Positions 44,806-53,680 are shown, numbered from the stretch's first letter. The stretch is 55,461 nt of DNA from Paenibacillus sabuli (GCF_014705605.1 NZ_JACXIZ010000048.1:1-55461), one strand, 5' to 3'. The notes: generated by a model from the sequence alone, not told the origin. Translations and numbers: made by a program.

Positions 44806-45819
44806 CTAAATCATCGATTGATCCGGCTCGCTCAGGCCGGGACGGCGAAATTTCTCTAAAAAGCGATGCGGATATTCGGACGGGAGTCTGCTGACCTCGT
44901 CCAGTCGGAGCCACTGCTCGTCGGGCATCCTCCAGCCTGCGGCCCCCATGTTGTCTTCGAATTGCTCGAGCGTGCTTGCTCCAAAAATCGGAGCGGTGAT
45001 GCCGTTTCGGCGCAACAGCCAATTGAGAGCGACCTGGGATGGCGACTTGTCCAACTGGTCGGCAATCTCGCGGACCGCATCGAGAATGGCAAAATTTTTG
45101 TCGGTCGCACGAAGCGCCCACGAGCTTTCCCCTGCGACAGCCGTCAATCGTCCGGAGGTCGGCGGCTCCTTTCCATACCTTCCGGTCAAAAAGCCGCCGC
45201 CGATCGGGGCCCAGGGGATGATCCCGACATTCTCCTCCAAGCAGAGCGACAGCATCTCCCGATCCATTTCACGGCTCACGAGACTATATTGCGGCTGGAT
45301 TGAGATAAATTTGACATAACGGTTCAACTCGCTTACCGCCAGTGCTTTCATCAGTTGCCAGGCCAGAAAATTGGAGCATCCGATATACCGTACCTTGCCG
45401 GAAGCGACAAGGTCATCGAGCGCTCGCATCGTTTCTTCGATTGGCGTGGCGTGATCCCACACATGCACCTGGTAAAGATCGATGTAATCGGTGTTGAGAC
45501 GACGCAAGCTGTCGTCGACCCCGTCCATAATATGCTTTCTGGATACGCCTGCCCCGTTGACATGCTCCGCCGTTTTCATCCGCACCTTTGTTGCCAGCAC
45601 GATTTCAGAACGCTTATCCTTGATCGCCTTGCCGACAATTTCCTCGGAGCGTCCGTTGACATAGACATTGGCCGTGTCCAAAAAATTGCCGCCTCGCTCG
45701 ACAAAACGATTAATCATGTCAATCGAATCGGGTTCGGACGTCGTGTTGCCAAAAGTCATCGTGCCGAGGCAAAGCTCGGAGACGGCCAGACCGCTTCGAC
45801 CCAATCGCTTCATTTTCAT
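44806..45819 (-). CDS. Aldo/keto reductase
   Basis: An NAD(P)H-dependent oxidoreductase of about 337 residues. The catalytic set is visible: FLDTANVY (Asp and Tyr), VLATKVRM (Lys), YQVHVWD (His). NADPH contacts are in GCSNFLAWQ and IPWAPIGGGFLTGRY, and the C-terminal part has PIFGAST. Similar to YajO/Tas-type AKRs. ATG 45819 is ten bases after AAGGGG; the ATG at 45825 is possible. Second gene of the operon after the DUF896 gene. Confidence 0.9.
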   Translation of the reverse strand: MKMKRLGRSGLAVSELCLGTMTFGNTTSEPDSIDMINRFVERGGNFLDTANVYVNGRSEEIVGKAIKDKRSEIVLATKVRMKTAEHVNGAGVSRKHIMDGVDDSLRRLNTDYIDLYQVHVWDHATPIEETMRALDDLVASGKVRYIGCSNFLAWQLMKALAVSELNRYVKFISIQPQYSLVSREMDREMLSLCLEENVGIIPWAPIGGGFLTGRYGKEPPTSGRLTAVAGESSWALRATDKNFAILDAVREIADQLDKSPSQVALNWLLRRNGITAPIFGASTLEQFEDNMGAAGWRMPDEQWLRLDEVSRLPSEYPHRFLEKFRRPGLSEPDQSMI

Positions 45820-45848
45820 GCGCATTCATCCCCTTGTCAGGCTGAGAT

Positions 45849-46040
45849 CTATTGTTTTGAGCCCTTGTCGGGCTCCTCGTCCGTCCATTCAATCGCTTCG
45901 AGCTGGTTGCGGAAGTTCCGCTTGAATACCTCCAGGTATTGCTTGCGAAGCTGATCGCGTTCCGCCGTTTCTTCTACAGTCAATCCGACCGTCTTATGCT
46001 TTCTGGCGAGTTCGTTGATCCGTTCCACCAGCTTGTCCAT
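45849..46040 (-). CDS. DUF896 family protein (YnzC-like)
   Basis: A 63-residue helical protein: MDKLVERINELARKHKT then GLTVEETAERDQLRKQYLEV and NFRNQLEAIEW, matching the DUF896 (YnzC) helical hairpin. Start is fixed by GGAGGTGG. In B. subtilis ynzC sits in the LexA-controlled yneA operon; here it is separate from yneA, has its own TATAAT at 46074-46079, and leads an operon with an aldo-keto reductase. Role unknown. Confidence 0.85.
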   Translation of the reverse strand: MDKLVERINELARKHKTVGLTVEETAERDQLRKQYLEVFKRNFRNQLEAIEWTDEEPDKGSKQ

Positions 46041-46196
46041 CTTTGCCACCTCCGCTTCCAAAGCACGTGTCCCATTATACTTTGACATTACTGTTCTAAT
46101 ATTGTCAAGGCAAAAAAGGCCCTGCAGATAAATGCGGGCCTCGGTGGATACAAACGGCAAACGCAGATAAAGCAATCGAACCTATGCTCAAGGCAG

Positions 46197-46619
46197 CTAA
46201 TGCTCGACGGACGTCGGAATAATCAGTCGCTGACCGACCTGAAGCGAAGAGCTGGACAAGCCGTTCCGGTGCCGAAGCTGAAACACAATCTCGCGAATGT
46301 CAGCCTCGGCGGGCTTGACTCGCGCCGCGATGTCCCAAAGCGTGTCCCCCGCGGAAACGGTGATCCATTGTTCGTCCGCACCGGCAGGCTCCGGATGCTC
46401 CATCCCTGCCGTAGACTGAATTACGAAAAAGCCTGCAAAGAGCAAGACAAAAACGGCGAAAGCAGCAACGATACGAAAGAACGTTCGAAAATTGTTTTTG
46501 AAACCGGGAGAGCTTGCGAAACGCGGGGATGAGGCTCGCCTAGCGCCTGACTCAGCCAACAATCCTGCCGATCTCGCTTGATTCGAATGCATGCTGGTAT
46601 ACGAATAAGTATTCATCAT
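46197..46619 (-). CDS. yneA: SOS cell-division inhibitor, YneA-like
   Basis: A 140-residue protein: a polar N-terminal tail, one membrane helix (about 49-68, VAAFAVFVLLFAGFFVI) and a C-terminal LysM domain (ITVSAGDTLWDIAARV ... QLRHRNGLSSSSLQVGQRLIIP). This layout and the divergent position next to lexA identify the YneA family, which delays division during the SOS response. ATG 46619 is ten bases after GGAG. Promoter: -35 TTGACT (46680-46685), -10 TAAAGT (46656-46661), with a LexA box in the spacer. No yneB follows. Confidence 0.9.
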   Translation of the reverse strand: MMNTYSYTSMHSNQARSAGLLAESGARRASSPRFASSPGFKNNFRTFFRIVAAFAVFVLLFAGFFVIQSTAGMEHPEPAGADEQWITVSAGDTLWDIAARVKPAEADIREIVFQLRHRNGLSSSSLQVGQRLIIPTSVEH

Positions 46620-46632
46620 GTCGACCACACTC

Positions 46633-46768
46633 CAAACGTTTGTTCTGTTGTTCTTACTTTATCACGAACAAGTGTTTGTAGTCAACAATTTTCGGAACAT
46701 TTGTTCGATAAGCATCTGCGCAAATCTTCGAACTTATGTTTGTACGAACTCCGGTTCTGTGCTATAAT
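46633..46768. promoter_or_regulatory. Five LexA-like boxes in the yneA-lexA intergenic region
   Basis: CGAAC-N4-GTTCG-type sequences: 46633-46646 (CAAAC-GTTT-GTTCT), 46665-46678 (CGAAC-AAGT-GTTTG), 46694-46707 (GGAAC-ATTT-GTTCG), 46729-46742 (CGAAC-TTAT-GTTTG) and 46745-46758 (CGAAC-TCCG-GTTCT). The lexA promoter is -35 TTGTAC (46740-46745), spacer 17, -10 TATAAT (46763-46768), overlapped by the last two boxes. Confidence 0.85.
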
Positions 46769-46804
46769 TTTACACATCTACTATTCACAGATGGAGTGAT
46801 CCCG

Positions 46805-47425
46805 GTGACGAAATTATCCAATCGACAGCAGACCATTTTAGACTTTATCAAAACAGAAGTACGCGAAAAGGGATATCCGCCGTCCGTCCGTGAAATCGGA
46901 GAAGCGGTCGGCTTGGCCTCCAGCTCCACCGTTCACGGTCATCTGGACAGGCTTGAAAAAAAAGGGCTGATTCGACGTGATCCCACCAAACCGCGGGCGA
47001 TTGAAATTTTAGGCATGGAAGACGTAGACGCGCAATTCTCATTGTCCGTATCCAAGATACCGGTTATCGGCAAGGTAACGGCTGGCGAACCGATCACCGC
47101 AACCGAGAACATTGAAGAATACTTCCCCCTCCCTACTCATTTTGTCGGCGATAACGAAGTCTTCATGCTCCGCGTCGTAGGCGACAGTATGATCGAAGCC
47201 GGCATTCACAACGGCGATTTCGTCATCGTCCGTCAGCAGCAGACGGCCAACAACGGCGAGATTGTCGTCGCCATGACCGAAAACGACGAAGCTACCGTTA
47301 AAACCTTTTATCGCGAACGCGATCACGTCCGACTCCAACCGGAGAATCCGACCATGGCGCCGATTCTGCTCAAGCAGGTGACCATTCTCGGCCGCGTCGT
47401 CGGCATTTTCCGCGACATTCATTAA
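46805..47425 (+). CDS. lexA: SOS repressor LexA
   Basis: Repressor of DNA-damage genes that cleaves itself with RecA. 206 residues. N-terminal winged helix: [13 protein letters not shown] ... [18 protein letters not shown]. Cleavage site Ala93-Gly94 in VTAGEP; catalytic Ser128 in [10 protein letters not shown] and Lys166 in ATVKTF. The start is a GTG at 46805 with GGAG eight bases upstream; the longer ORF would include the promoter. Autoregulated, as the LexA boxes overlap its promoter. Confidence 0.97.
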   Translation: MTKLSNRQQTILDFIKTEVREKGYPPSVREIGEAVGLASSSTVHGHLDRLEKKGLIRRDPTKPRAIEILGMEDVDAQFSLSVSKIPVIGKVTAGEPITATENIEEYFPLPTHFVGDNEVFMLRVVGDSMIEAGIHNGDFVIVRQQQTANNGEIVVAMTENDEATVKTFYRERDHVRLQPENPTMAPILLKQVTILGRVVGIFRDIH

Positions 47426-47477
47426 GACTGGTAAACGACCAGTAAATAACGAATGAGGACACAAGCGCCCCAACGTT

Positions 47478-47521
47478 AAAAGCCTCGCGCGCAATCTTGA
47501 ATCTTTATGCGCGGGGCTTTT
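47478..47521 (+). terminator. Terminator of lexA
   Basis: AAAAGCCTCGCGC (47478-47490) pairs with GCGCGGGGCTTTT (47509-47521), one T-G pair. Confidence 0.85.
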
Positions 47522-47563
47522 CGCCATTCATCGCAGGACGTTATTTTGTTCCAATTAGCCTCC

Positions 47564-47587
47564 CTAACGGACACAAGAGGCCCTTGG
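47564..47587. repeat. Isolated single unit of the composite repeat
   Basis: CTAACGGACA-CAAGA-GGCCCTTGG matches the unit consensus except near the right end. It stands alone, about 220 bases left of element C. The 47588-47808 stretch between shows only a weak GGTTCA/TGAACC inverted repeat (from 47699) and no gene. Confidence 0.6.
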
Positions 47588-47808
47588 TCAGCGAGCGCCG
47601 AACTTGTCTGGATTAGGAACTCAATTGAGGAATGACCGCACATTTTTGACTGCAAGTCCAAGGACATGACCTTGACACGAGCCGGCATCCCGTCAGTCGG
47701 TTCATGCGTGTGCGCACGCCGCAGACGCCACAGTCTGGCTGAACCAAATTGGCCGCACCGGTATCGCAGACCGGCCCCGATAGCCTAGTAGACTGTCGAG
47801 GCTTGGCT

Positions 47809-47994
47809 GTAATGGACATGAGAGACGCTTAGGGCCAATTTTCGGCTCGCTTCAACGTGCCAACGGTCAAAGAGCGACGCTTAGCAGGCATCTTGGTCCT
47901 TCTAACGGGCCCAAACACCTCCTAAGCGTAGCTGATGACCGTTAGAATCGTGCAAGCGCCGATTTGGGCGCTAAGCGCCGCTAGTGTCCGTTAG
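47809..47994. repeat. Composite four-unit repeat element, copy C
   Basis: Forward units start at 47809 and 47860/47861, reversed units end at 47945 and 47994; the unit ending at 47994 is an exact match to CTAACGGWCA-N5-GRCGCTTAG. Spacing is about 51, 85 across the centre, 49. A degenerate CTAACGG sequence also lies in the central spacer at 47902. It is in the convergent gap between lexA and glnA. Confidence 0.86.
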
Positions 47995-48156
47995 AGCTTC
48001 AGGTTGCACGCTACGCGAGTCCTTCCGCTCAAGACAATCATGCGCACGTCTGCTCTCTCCCCTAGCTTGTGCCAGGCTTACCTTGTGTCCGATCGCATGC
48101 CTGTCTGCGAATTCATACAAACGCTGGGTTGAAATCATATACTTTCTATAATGGAA

Positions 48157-48195
48157 CAAAAAACAGCCGGCCAGGATGAAGATCCTGGACGGCTG
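48157..48195 (-). terminator. Terminator of glnA
   Basis: CAGCCGGCCAGGAT (48164-48177) pairs with ATCCTGGACGGCTG (48182-48195), one mismatch, four-base loop. On the minus strand it is followed by TTTTTTGTT. Confidence 0.88.
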
Positions 48196-48213
48196 GTGTT
48201 TGAAGCGTTAATG

Positions 48214-49542
48214 TTAGTACAGCGTCAAATACTGATCGCGCTCCCACTGGTGAACCTGGGTGCGGTACATGTCCCACTCAATTTCCTTGAGCTCGTAGAA
48301 ATGCGCCAGCGCGTGATCGCCGAGGGCCTCGCAGATGACCTCGTCGCGGAGCGTTTCCTCGAGCGCTTCCTTCAGATCCATCGGCAAGCTCGGGATGCCG
48401 TCCTCGACCCGTTCTTCTTCGGTCATGACGTAGATGTTGCGATCGGTCGGCGTCGGCAACGACAATTTGTTGCGAATGCCGTCCAGACCGGCCTTGAGCA
48501 TGACGCTAAGCGCCAAGTAAGGGTTCGCAGCCGGGTCGGGGTTGCGCACCTCGATGCGGGTGCTGAGTCCGCGTGAGGCCGGAATGCGAATCATCGGGCT
48601 GCGGTTGCTAGCCGACCAAGCGACATAACACGGCGCTTCGTAGCCTGGCACGAGCCGCTTGTACGAATTGACAGTCGGGTTCGTGATCGATGCGAGCGCG
48701 CGCGCGTGACGAAGCACGCCGGCCATATAGTAGCGCGCGTTTTCACTCAGTCCCAGCTTGTCCTTTTCATCGTAAAAGGCGTTTTTGCCGTCTTCGAACA
48801 GCGATTGATGGCAATGCATGCCCGAGCCGTTCATTCCGACGAGCGGCTTCGGCATGAAGGATGCATGAAGTCCGTGCTGGCGGGCAATGGTCTTGACGAC
48901 CAGTTTGAACGTTTGGATCTGATCGGCCGCTTTGACTGCATTGGCGTACTTGAAGTCAATCTCGTGCTGACCCGGCGCAACCTCGTGATGCGAGGCTTCA
49001 ATTTCAAAGCCCATTTCCTCGAGCGTCAATACGATTTCGCGACGGCAGTTTTCGCCAAGATCGGTCGGCGCGAGATCGAAGTATCCGCCCTGGTCGTTCA
49101 GCTCGGTCGTCGGCTCGCCTTTCTCATCCGTCTTGAAGAGGAAGAATTCCGGTTCAGGTCCCACGTTCATGGCGCTGAAGCCCAAATCCTCCGCTTCCTT
49201 GAGATTGCGCTTCAGGATACCGCGCGGATCGCCGGCGAACGGCGTGCCGTCCGGCATATAAATGTCGCAGATCAGCCGCGCAACCCGGTTCTCGGTTACC
49301 CACGGGAAGATGACCCACGTATCCAGATCAGGGTACAAATACATATCCGATTCTTCAATCCGAACATAGCCTTCGATGGAAGACCCGTCGAACATCATTT
49401 TGTTATCCAGCGCTTTTTCCAGCTGACTTACAGGAATCTCAACATTTTTAATCGTACCGAGCAGGTCGGTGAATTGCAATCGGATAAAGCGGACGTTCTT
49501 TTCTTTGGCCTGTTGTAAGATGTCTTCTCTGTTGAAACTCAC
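48214..49542 (-). CDS. glnA: Glutamine synthetase, type I
   Basis: Makes glutamine from glutamate, ammonia and ATP, paired with GltD/GltB. 442 residues, the length of the Firmicute GSI-alpha type. Motifs: [17 protein letters not shown] (Asp50 latch region), GPEPEFFLF (metal Glu), [11 protein letters not shown] (metal His), and NRSPMIRIP, with Arg and the Glu-flap region [13 protein letters not shown]-like. It lacks an adenylylation segment. The start is GTG 49542 after AAAGGAGAGG. It follows glnR by 25 bases. Confidence 0.96.
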   Translation of the reverse strand: MSFNREDILQQAKEKNVRFIRLQFTDLLGTIKNVEIPVSQLEKALDNKMMFDGSSIEGYVRIEESDMYLYPDLDTWVIFPWVTENRVARLICDIYMPDGTPFAGDPRGILKRNLKEAEDLGFSAMNVGPEPEFFLFKTDEKGEPTTELNDQGGYFDLAPTDLGENCRREIVLTLEEMGFEIEASHHEVAPGQHEIDFKYANAVKAADQIQTFKLVVKTIARQHGLHASFMPKPLVGMNGSGMHCHQSLFEDGKNAFYDEKDKLGLSENARYYMAGVLRHARALASITNPTVNSYKRLVPGYEAPCYVAWSASNRSPMIRIPASRGLSTRIEVRNPDPAANPYLALSVMLKAGLDGIRNKLSLPTPTDRNIYVMTEEERVEDGIPSLPMDLKEALEETLRDEVICEALGDHALAHFYELKEIEWDMYRTQVHQWERDQYLTLY

Positions 49543-49567
49543 AGAATCCTCTCCTTTTAGCCTTTAA

Positions 49568-49981
49568 TTAGGATTTGTTGCTATAGAAACGGGACAATTG
49601 GCCTTGAATAATCGAGGCTTTGCCCGGTCTCTTCTCGAGTAGCTGCTGCTTCAATAGGCGGTGGAGCTGCGTTTCGGACATTTCCCGTCGCTTCGTTTCC
49701 GTCTGCTCGGTAATGACCGTGGCTTCCTCGGACTCCTTGGTCACGGGATTCATGACCTGCTTGATGCCGGCAATGTTGACGCCTTTCTCGATCAGCGACT
49801 TGATCTCCAAGAGACGCTCCACGTCGTTAAACGAAAAGAGCCGTTGATTGCCGTTCGTCCGAGCCGGCACAATAAGTTCGTGCTGTTCGTAATAACGGAT
49901 CTGCCGAGCCGTCAAGTCGGTCAGCTTCATGACGATCCCGATCGGGAACAACGCCATATTTCTGCGAATTTCGTCAGCCAT
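49568..49981 (-). CDS. glnR: Nitrogen regulator GlnR (MerR family)
   Basis: Represses glnRA and other nitrogen genes when glutamine is plentiful, with feedback-inhibited GlnA as co-effector. The 137-residue protein has the MerR helix-turn-helix MKLTDLTARQIRYYEQHELI and wing NQRLFSFNDVERLLEIKSL, then a charged C-terminal tail. The start MADEIRRNMALFPIG matches Bacillus GlnR; the ATG at 49987 is possible. Confidence 0.95.
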   Translation of the reverse strand: MADEIRRNMALFPIGIVMKLTDLTARQIRYYEQHELIVPARTNGNQRLFSFNDVERLLEIKSLIEKGVNIAGIKQVMNPVTKESEEATVITEQTETKRREMSETQLHRLLKQQLLEKRPGKASIIQGQLSRFYSNKS

Positions 49982-50018
49982 GCGCATCAACCATCCAATC
50001 CCTAAATGATATGCTTCC

Positions 50019-50068
50019 ATTGTAACGTTGTGTCAGAAACATGTCAAGTTGTGTGAGGTTTAATCACA
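50019..50068 (-). promoter_or_regulatory. glnRA promoter with two GlnR/TnrA operators
   Basis: Minus strand: -35 TTGACA (50042-50047), spacer 17, -10 TACAAT (50019-50024). A perfect TGTNA-N7-TNACA box, TGTGA-N7-TCACA, lies at 50052-50068, just upstream of the -35. A second box with one mismatch (TCTGA-N7-TTACA) lies at 50021-50037, overlapping the -10. Their centres are 31 bp apart, three helical turns. The upstream box falls inside the last codons of the neighbouring gene. Confidence 0.85.
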
Positions 50069-51336
50069 ATTAATCCGCTTTCATGCAGACGGGAAAAGGC
50101 GGTAAGAAGGCCAAATTTGACGTGCGCATAGGTTAGTCCGCCTTGCATATACGCAATATACGGCTCGCGAATCGGAGCGTCCGCCGATAACTCGAGACTG
50201 CCCCCCTGAATAAACGTCCCGGCCGCCATAATGACCGGATGGGCATACCCCGGCATCGCCCACGGCTCCGGCACGACATGCGCATCGACCGCGGCCGCGC
50301 GCTGGATGCCTTGGACGAAGGCAATGAGCTGAGCTTCGTTGTCCATGCGCACTGCCTGAATCAGATCGGTGCGGGGCGCATCCCAGGCCGGACGGCTCTC
50401 AAACCCCGCAGCGCTGAACATGGCAGCCGCCAGGACCGCTCCCTTGAGTGCCTGGCCGACGAAATGCGGCGCCAGAAAAAGGCCCTGAAACGTGGCGCGC
50501 AGCGTATCGAGCATGGCGCCGACCTCGCCGCCGATGCCCGGGGCGGTCAGCCGGTAAGCCGCTTGCTCGACCAGATCGGCCCGACCGCAAATGTAACCGC
50601 CTGAAGGGGCTAGGCCGCCGCCGGGATTTTTGATCAGCGAGCCGGCCATCAGGTCGACGCCGCAGGCGGTCGGCTCACGCTCCTCCGTGAATTCACCGTA
50701 GCAATTGTCCACGAATACGAGCACGTCCGGCTTGATCCGCTTGACGCGAGCGGTCATCTCGGCAATTGCCGCCACGTCAAAAGAACTCCGCCAATCGTAG
50801 CCGCGCGAACGCTGAATCCCGATGACGCGGGTGCGTGGCCCGATTGCGGCCTCAACCCCTTCCCAGTCGATGCCGCCGTCCGGCAGCAGCTCGACCTCGC
50901 GGTAGCCGATCGAAAAGTCGCGCAGCGAGCCGGCCCCGTCTCCCTCCTGTCCCACCACCTTGCGCAGCGTATCGTAGGGCTGGCCCGTAATATACAGCAG
51001 CTCGTCGCCGGGCCGCAGCGAGCCGAACAGCGCGCATGCGATCGTATGCGTGCCGGAGGCAAAATGCGGCCGAACGAGCGCAGCCTCAGCCTCAAAAACG
51101 TCCGCATAGACCAGATCCAGCACCTCGCGGCCGCGATCATTGTAGCCGTAGCCGGTCGATCCGGCGAAATGAAAGTCGCTGACGTGATGCTTTTGAAATG
51201 CGCGGATGACCTTGCGCTGGTTACGCTCCGCGAGCTTGTCCAATTCGGTCATGCGGCCGGCCAGACGTCCCTCCAGCTCGTCAGTCCATGCTTCCAGATC
51301 GAATGGCCCCTCCGGGCGGCTGTCTCTTGCTCCCAC
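50044..51336 (-). CDS. ynbB: PLP-dependent Met gamma-lyase/aluminium-resistance family (YnbB)
   Basis: A 430-residue fold-type I PLP enzyme. FASGTHTIACALFG is the phosphate-binding loop; VDNCYGEF has the PLP-Asp; the Schiff-base Lys is in AGSLIKNPGGGLAPSGGY. It belongs to the YnbB family, often called aluminium-resistance or methionine-gamma-lyase-like; the true reaction is not settled. The start is GTG 51336 with GGGAGAG upstream. It sits between hflX and glnR, as in B. subtilis. Confidence 0.9.
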   Translation of the reverse strand: MGARDSRPEGPFDLEAWTDELEGRLAGRMTELDKLAERNQRKVIRAFQKHHVSDFHFAGSTGYGYNDRGREVLDLVYADVFEAEAALVRPHFASGTHTIACALFGSLRPGDELLYITGQPYDTLRKVVGQEGDGAGSLRDFSIGYREVELLPDGGIDWEGVEAAIGPRTRVIGIQRSRGYDWRSSFDVAAIAEMTARVKRIKPDVLVFVDNCYGEFTEEREPTACGVDLMAGSLIKNPGGGLAPSGGYICGRADLVEQAAYRLTAPGIGGEVGAMLDTLRATFQGLFLAPHFVGQALKGAVLAAAMFSAAGFESRPAWDAPRTDLIQAVRMDNEAQLIAFVQGIQRAAAVDAHVVPEPWAMPGYAHPVIMAAGTFIQGGSLELSADAPIREPYIAYMQGGLTYAHVKFGLLTAFSRLHESGLIVIKPHTT

Positions 51337-51372
51337 CAGTTCTTCTCTCCCTTGTACGTATAAAGATTGCGT

Positions 51373-52674
51373 CTATTGATACGGCGCATCGGCTTCTTTG
51401 TAAACCCGGAGCGGCCCGCCGTGCTGCTCATACTCGCTCGGGTCCAGCTCGACCGTAAACCGCAGAGTCTCGCCATCGGCCGTCTGCTCGATCACCTCGC
51501 CCATTCGATGCGCCAGCGCGATCAGATCCCCCCGCGCTGCCGGAAGCGCGAACCGCTCGCGCCGTCCGGAGAGACGTTCTTGAATATGCCGACGCAGCGT
51601 CTCCAGATCAACCGCATCGTACGCGCTGATCCATAGCGCATCCTTTCCGGTCGGCACACGCTCGGCCTGCTCGCCGGAGCACAGATCCTTTTTGTTGTAC
51701 ACCGTAAGCTGAGGCTTGTCCCCTGCGCCGAGCTCGGTCAGAATCTGCTGTACGACGGCAGCCTGCTCCTCGCGCGCCGCAGAAGAGCTGTCGACGACAT
51801 GCAGCACCAGGTCGGCCTCGCATACCTCCTCCAGCGTCGCGCGGAAAGCCGCCACGAGATCATGCGGCAGGTTTTGAATAAAGCCAACCGTATCCGTAAG
51901 CACAATTTCCTTGCCGCCTGCGAGCTTCAATGCCCGCGTCGTCGGATCCAGCGTCGCAAACAGTTGATTCTCCACATAGACATCGGCCTCGGTGAACTGC
52001 CTTAGCAGCGTGGATTTGCCGGCATTGGTGTAGCCGACGAGCGCGACCTGCCGCACGCCCGTCTTGTGGCGGCGCTCCCGCAGCAGCTGCCGGTGCCGCG
52101 CCACCTCGGACAGCTGCCGTTTCAGCTCGGAGATGCGGCCCCGGATATGGCGGCGATCGGTCTCCAGCTTGGTCTCTCCGGGTCCGCGGGTGCCGATGCC
52201 GCCGCCGAGGCGCGACAGATGTTTGCCATGGCCAGACAAGCGCGGCAGCAGGTAGCTCAGTTGAGCGAGCTCGACCTGAATGATGCCCTCGCGCGTCCGT
52301 GCGCGCTGGGCGAATATATCGAGAATGAGCTGGGTGCGGTCGATGATCTTCAGATCGAGCGCCTGCTCGAGATTGCGCACCTGAGCCACGGACAGCTCCT
52401 GATCAAAAATGGCGGTTGTCGAGTCTGTGGCCGCAGCCAGCTGACGCAGCTCATCGACCTTGCCCTTGCCGATCAGCCAACGCGTGTCCGGCGCTTCCCG
52501 CTGCTGCACGAGCGTGCCGGCGACCGTCACGCCGGCGGTCTCCGCAAGCCGCATCAGCTCCTGCAGCGAATGCTCCGGGTTGATGCCGCCGCGCGTCTGC
52601 TCCGGCGTCACGACACTGACCAGCATAGCCGTCTCCTGTTGTTCGGTTTCTATCCGGTAAGTGGTTGGGCGCAT
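51373..52674 (-). CDS. hflX: Ribosome-associated GTPase HflX
   Basis: A 433-residue GTPase that splits or rescues stalled ribosomes. The N-terminal HflX domain has DTRWLIGKGKVDEL and GHGKHLSRLGGGIGTRGPGE-type loop. GTPase motifs: G1 GYTNAGKST, G3 LTDTVGFIQ, G4 VYNKKDL, G5 WISAYDAV. GAGAG-type ribosome site AAGGAGAG lies upstream of ATG 52674. It begins 13 bases after spoVK. Confidence 0.95.
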   Translation of the reverse strand: MRPTTYRIETEQQETAMLVSVVTPEQTRGGINPEHSLQELMRLAETAGVTVAGTLVQQREAPDTRWLIGKGKVDELRQLAAATDSTTAIFDQELSVAQVRNLEQALDLKIIDRTQLILDIFAQRARTREGIIQVELAQLSYLLPRLSGHGKHLSRLGGGIGTRGPGETKLETDRRHIRGRISELKRQLSEVARHRQLLRERRHKTGVRQVALVGYTNAGKSTLLRQFTEADVYVENQLFATLDPTTRALKLAGGKEIVLTDTVGFIQNLPHDLVAAFRATLEEVCEADLVLHVVDSSSAAREEQAAVVQQILTELGAGDKPQLTVYNKKDLCSGEQAERVPTGKDALWISAYDAVDLETLRRHIQERLSGRRERFALPAARGDLIALAHRMGEVIEQTADGETLRFTVELDPSEYEQHGGPLRVYKEADAPYQ

Positions 52675-52687
52675 CGGGCGTCTCTCC

Positions 52688-53680
52688 TTACGTTGCTTTG
52701 TTGGTCCAGCGCAGATCCTCCGGACGAATGGTCATGAGCTCTTGCTTGCCTGGCGAACCGCTCGGATAATGCTCCAGCAGGCGCACAGCTTGGAACCGGA
52801 TTGCCCGCTCGATGACGTTGCGTACGTACCTGGCATTGCTGAACGAGAACATCGATTCGCCGCGCTCTTGCATCAGATGCTGGCGCAGCTTGAATAGCGA
52901 TTGCGGCATCAGCGCATACTCCCGATCGCGCGCCATCAGCTCGGAAATTTGAATGAGCTGGTCGACGGTGTAGTCCGGAAATTCAATTTGAATCGGGAAC
53001 CGGGAGGGAAGCCCGGGATTGGTCATCAAAAAATGATCGATTTCCAGCGGGTAGCCCGCCAAAATCAAAACAAATTGGTTTTTGTGATCCTCCATCGCTT
53101 TGACGAGTGTGTCGATGGCTTCCTTCCCGAAATCTTTTTCCCCGCCGCGCGCCAGGCTGTAGGCTTCGTCGACGAACAGCACGCCGCCGAGCGCCTTTTT
53201 GACGAGATCGCGTGTTTTTTGCGCCGTATGACCGATGTATTCGCCGACCAGATCGGCTCGTTCCACCTCGATCAAGTGGCCTTTGGCGAGTACGCCCATC
53301 TTTTGAAACAAACGGGCTACAATTCGGGCGATGGTCGTCTTCCCGGTCCCCGGGTTGCCTTTGAAAATCATATGATAGACATGCGAGCCCCCGGCCAGAC
53401 CCGCGTCAAGGCGCAGCTTGGAGACATGCAGCAGCGCGTAAATTTCATAGACCAGCGACTTGACATTCTCCATCCCGACCATCGGTTCCAGCTCTTTTTG
53501 GATCTCCAAATACGGATCGCCGGGCGCGTGGGCTTTGGCCGCGCCGCCGGAGGCGGGCTCGCTGTCCTCCAGCGTCTGCATTGCGGGCGCTGCTGCATCC
53601 TGACTTCGCAGGACGACATTGATTTGCCGGGACGGCCGTTTTTGAACGGACGGGCCGGCGCTGGCGGCATTGGAATTCAT
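52688..53680 (-). CDS. spoVK: Stage V sporulation protein K, AAA+ ATPase
   Basis: A CbbX-like AAA+ ATPase of 330 residues: Walker A GNPGTGKTTIAR, Walker B GGVLFVDEAYSLARG, sensor region LAGYPLEIDHFL, Arg finger in LPSRFPIQI, and a C-terminal lid with FSNARYVRNVIERA. The first 60 residues are a poorly conserved polar extension. It is required late in sporulation in Bacillus and marks this organism as a spore former. ATG 53680 follows AAAGGGTGGG by seven bases. Confidence 0.93.
   Translation of the reverse strand: MNSNAASAGPSVQKRPSRQINVVLRSQDAAAPAMQTLEDSEPASGGAAKAHAPGDPYLEIQKELEPMVGMENVKSLVYEIYALLHVSKLRLDAGLAGGSHVYHMIFKGNPGTGKTTIARIVARLFQKMGVLAKGHLIEVERADLVGEYIGHTAQKTRDLVKKALGGVLFVDEAYSLARGGEKDFGKEAIDTLVKAMEDHKNQFVLILAGYPLEIDHFLMTNPGLPSRFPIQIEFPDYTVDQLIQISELMARDREYALMPQSLFKLRQHLMQERGESMFSFSNARYVRNVIERAIRFQAVRLLEHYPSGSPGKQELMTIRPEDLRWTNKAT

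Noticed and set aside
46074-46108. GlnR/TnrA operator at the DUF896 promoter
   Set aside because: The inverted repeat lacks the TGTNA-N7-TNACA spacing.
47588-47808. Possible RNA gene between the single repeat unit and element C
   Set aside because: Only a weak GGTTCA/TGAACC inverted repeat is present, with no promoter or terminator, so no feature was called.
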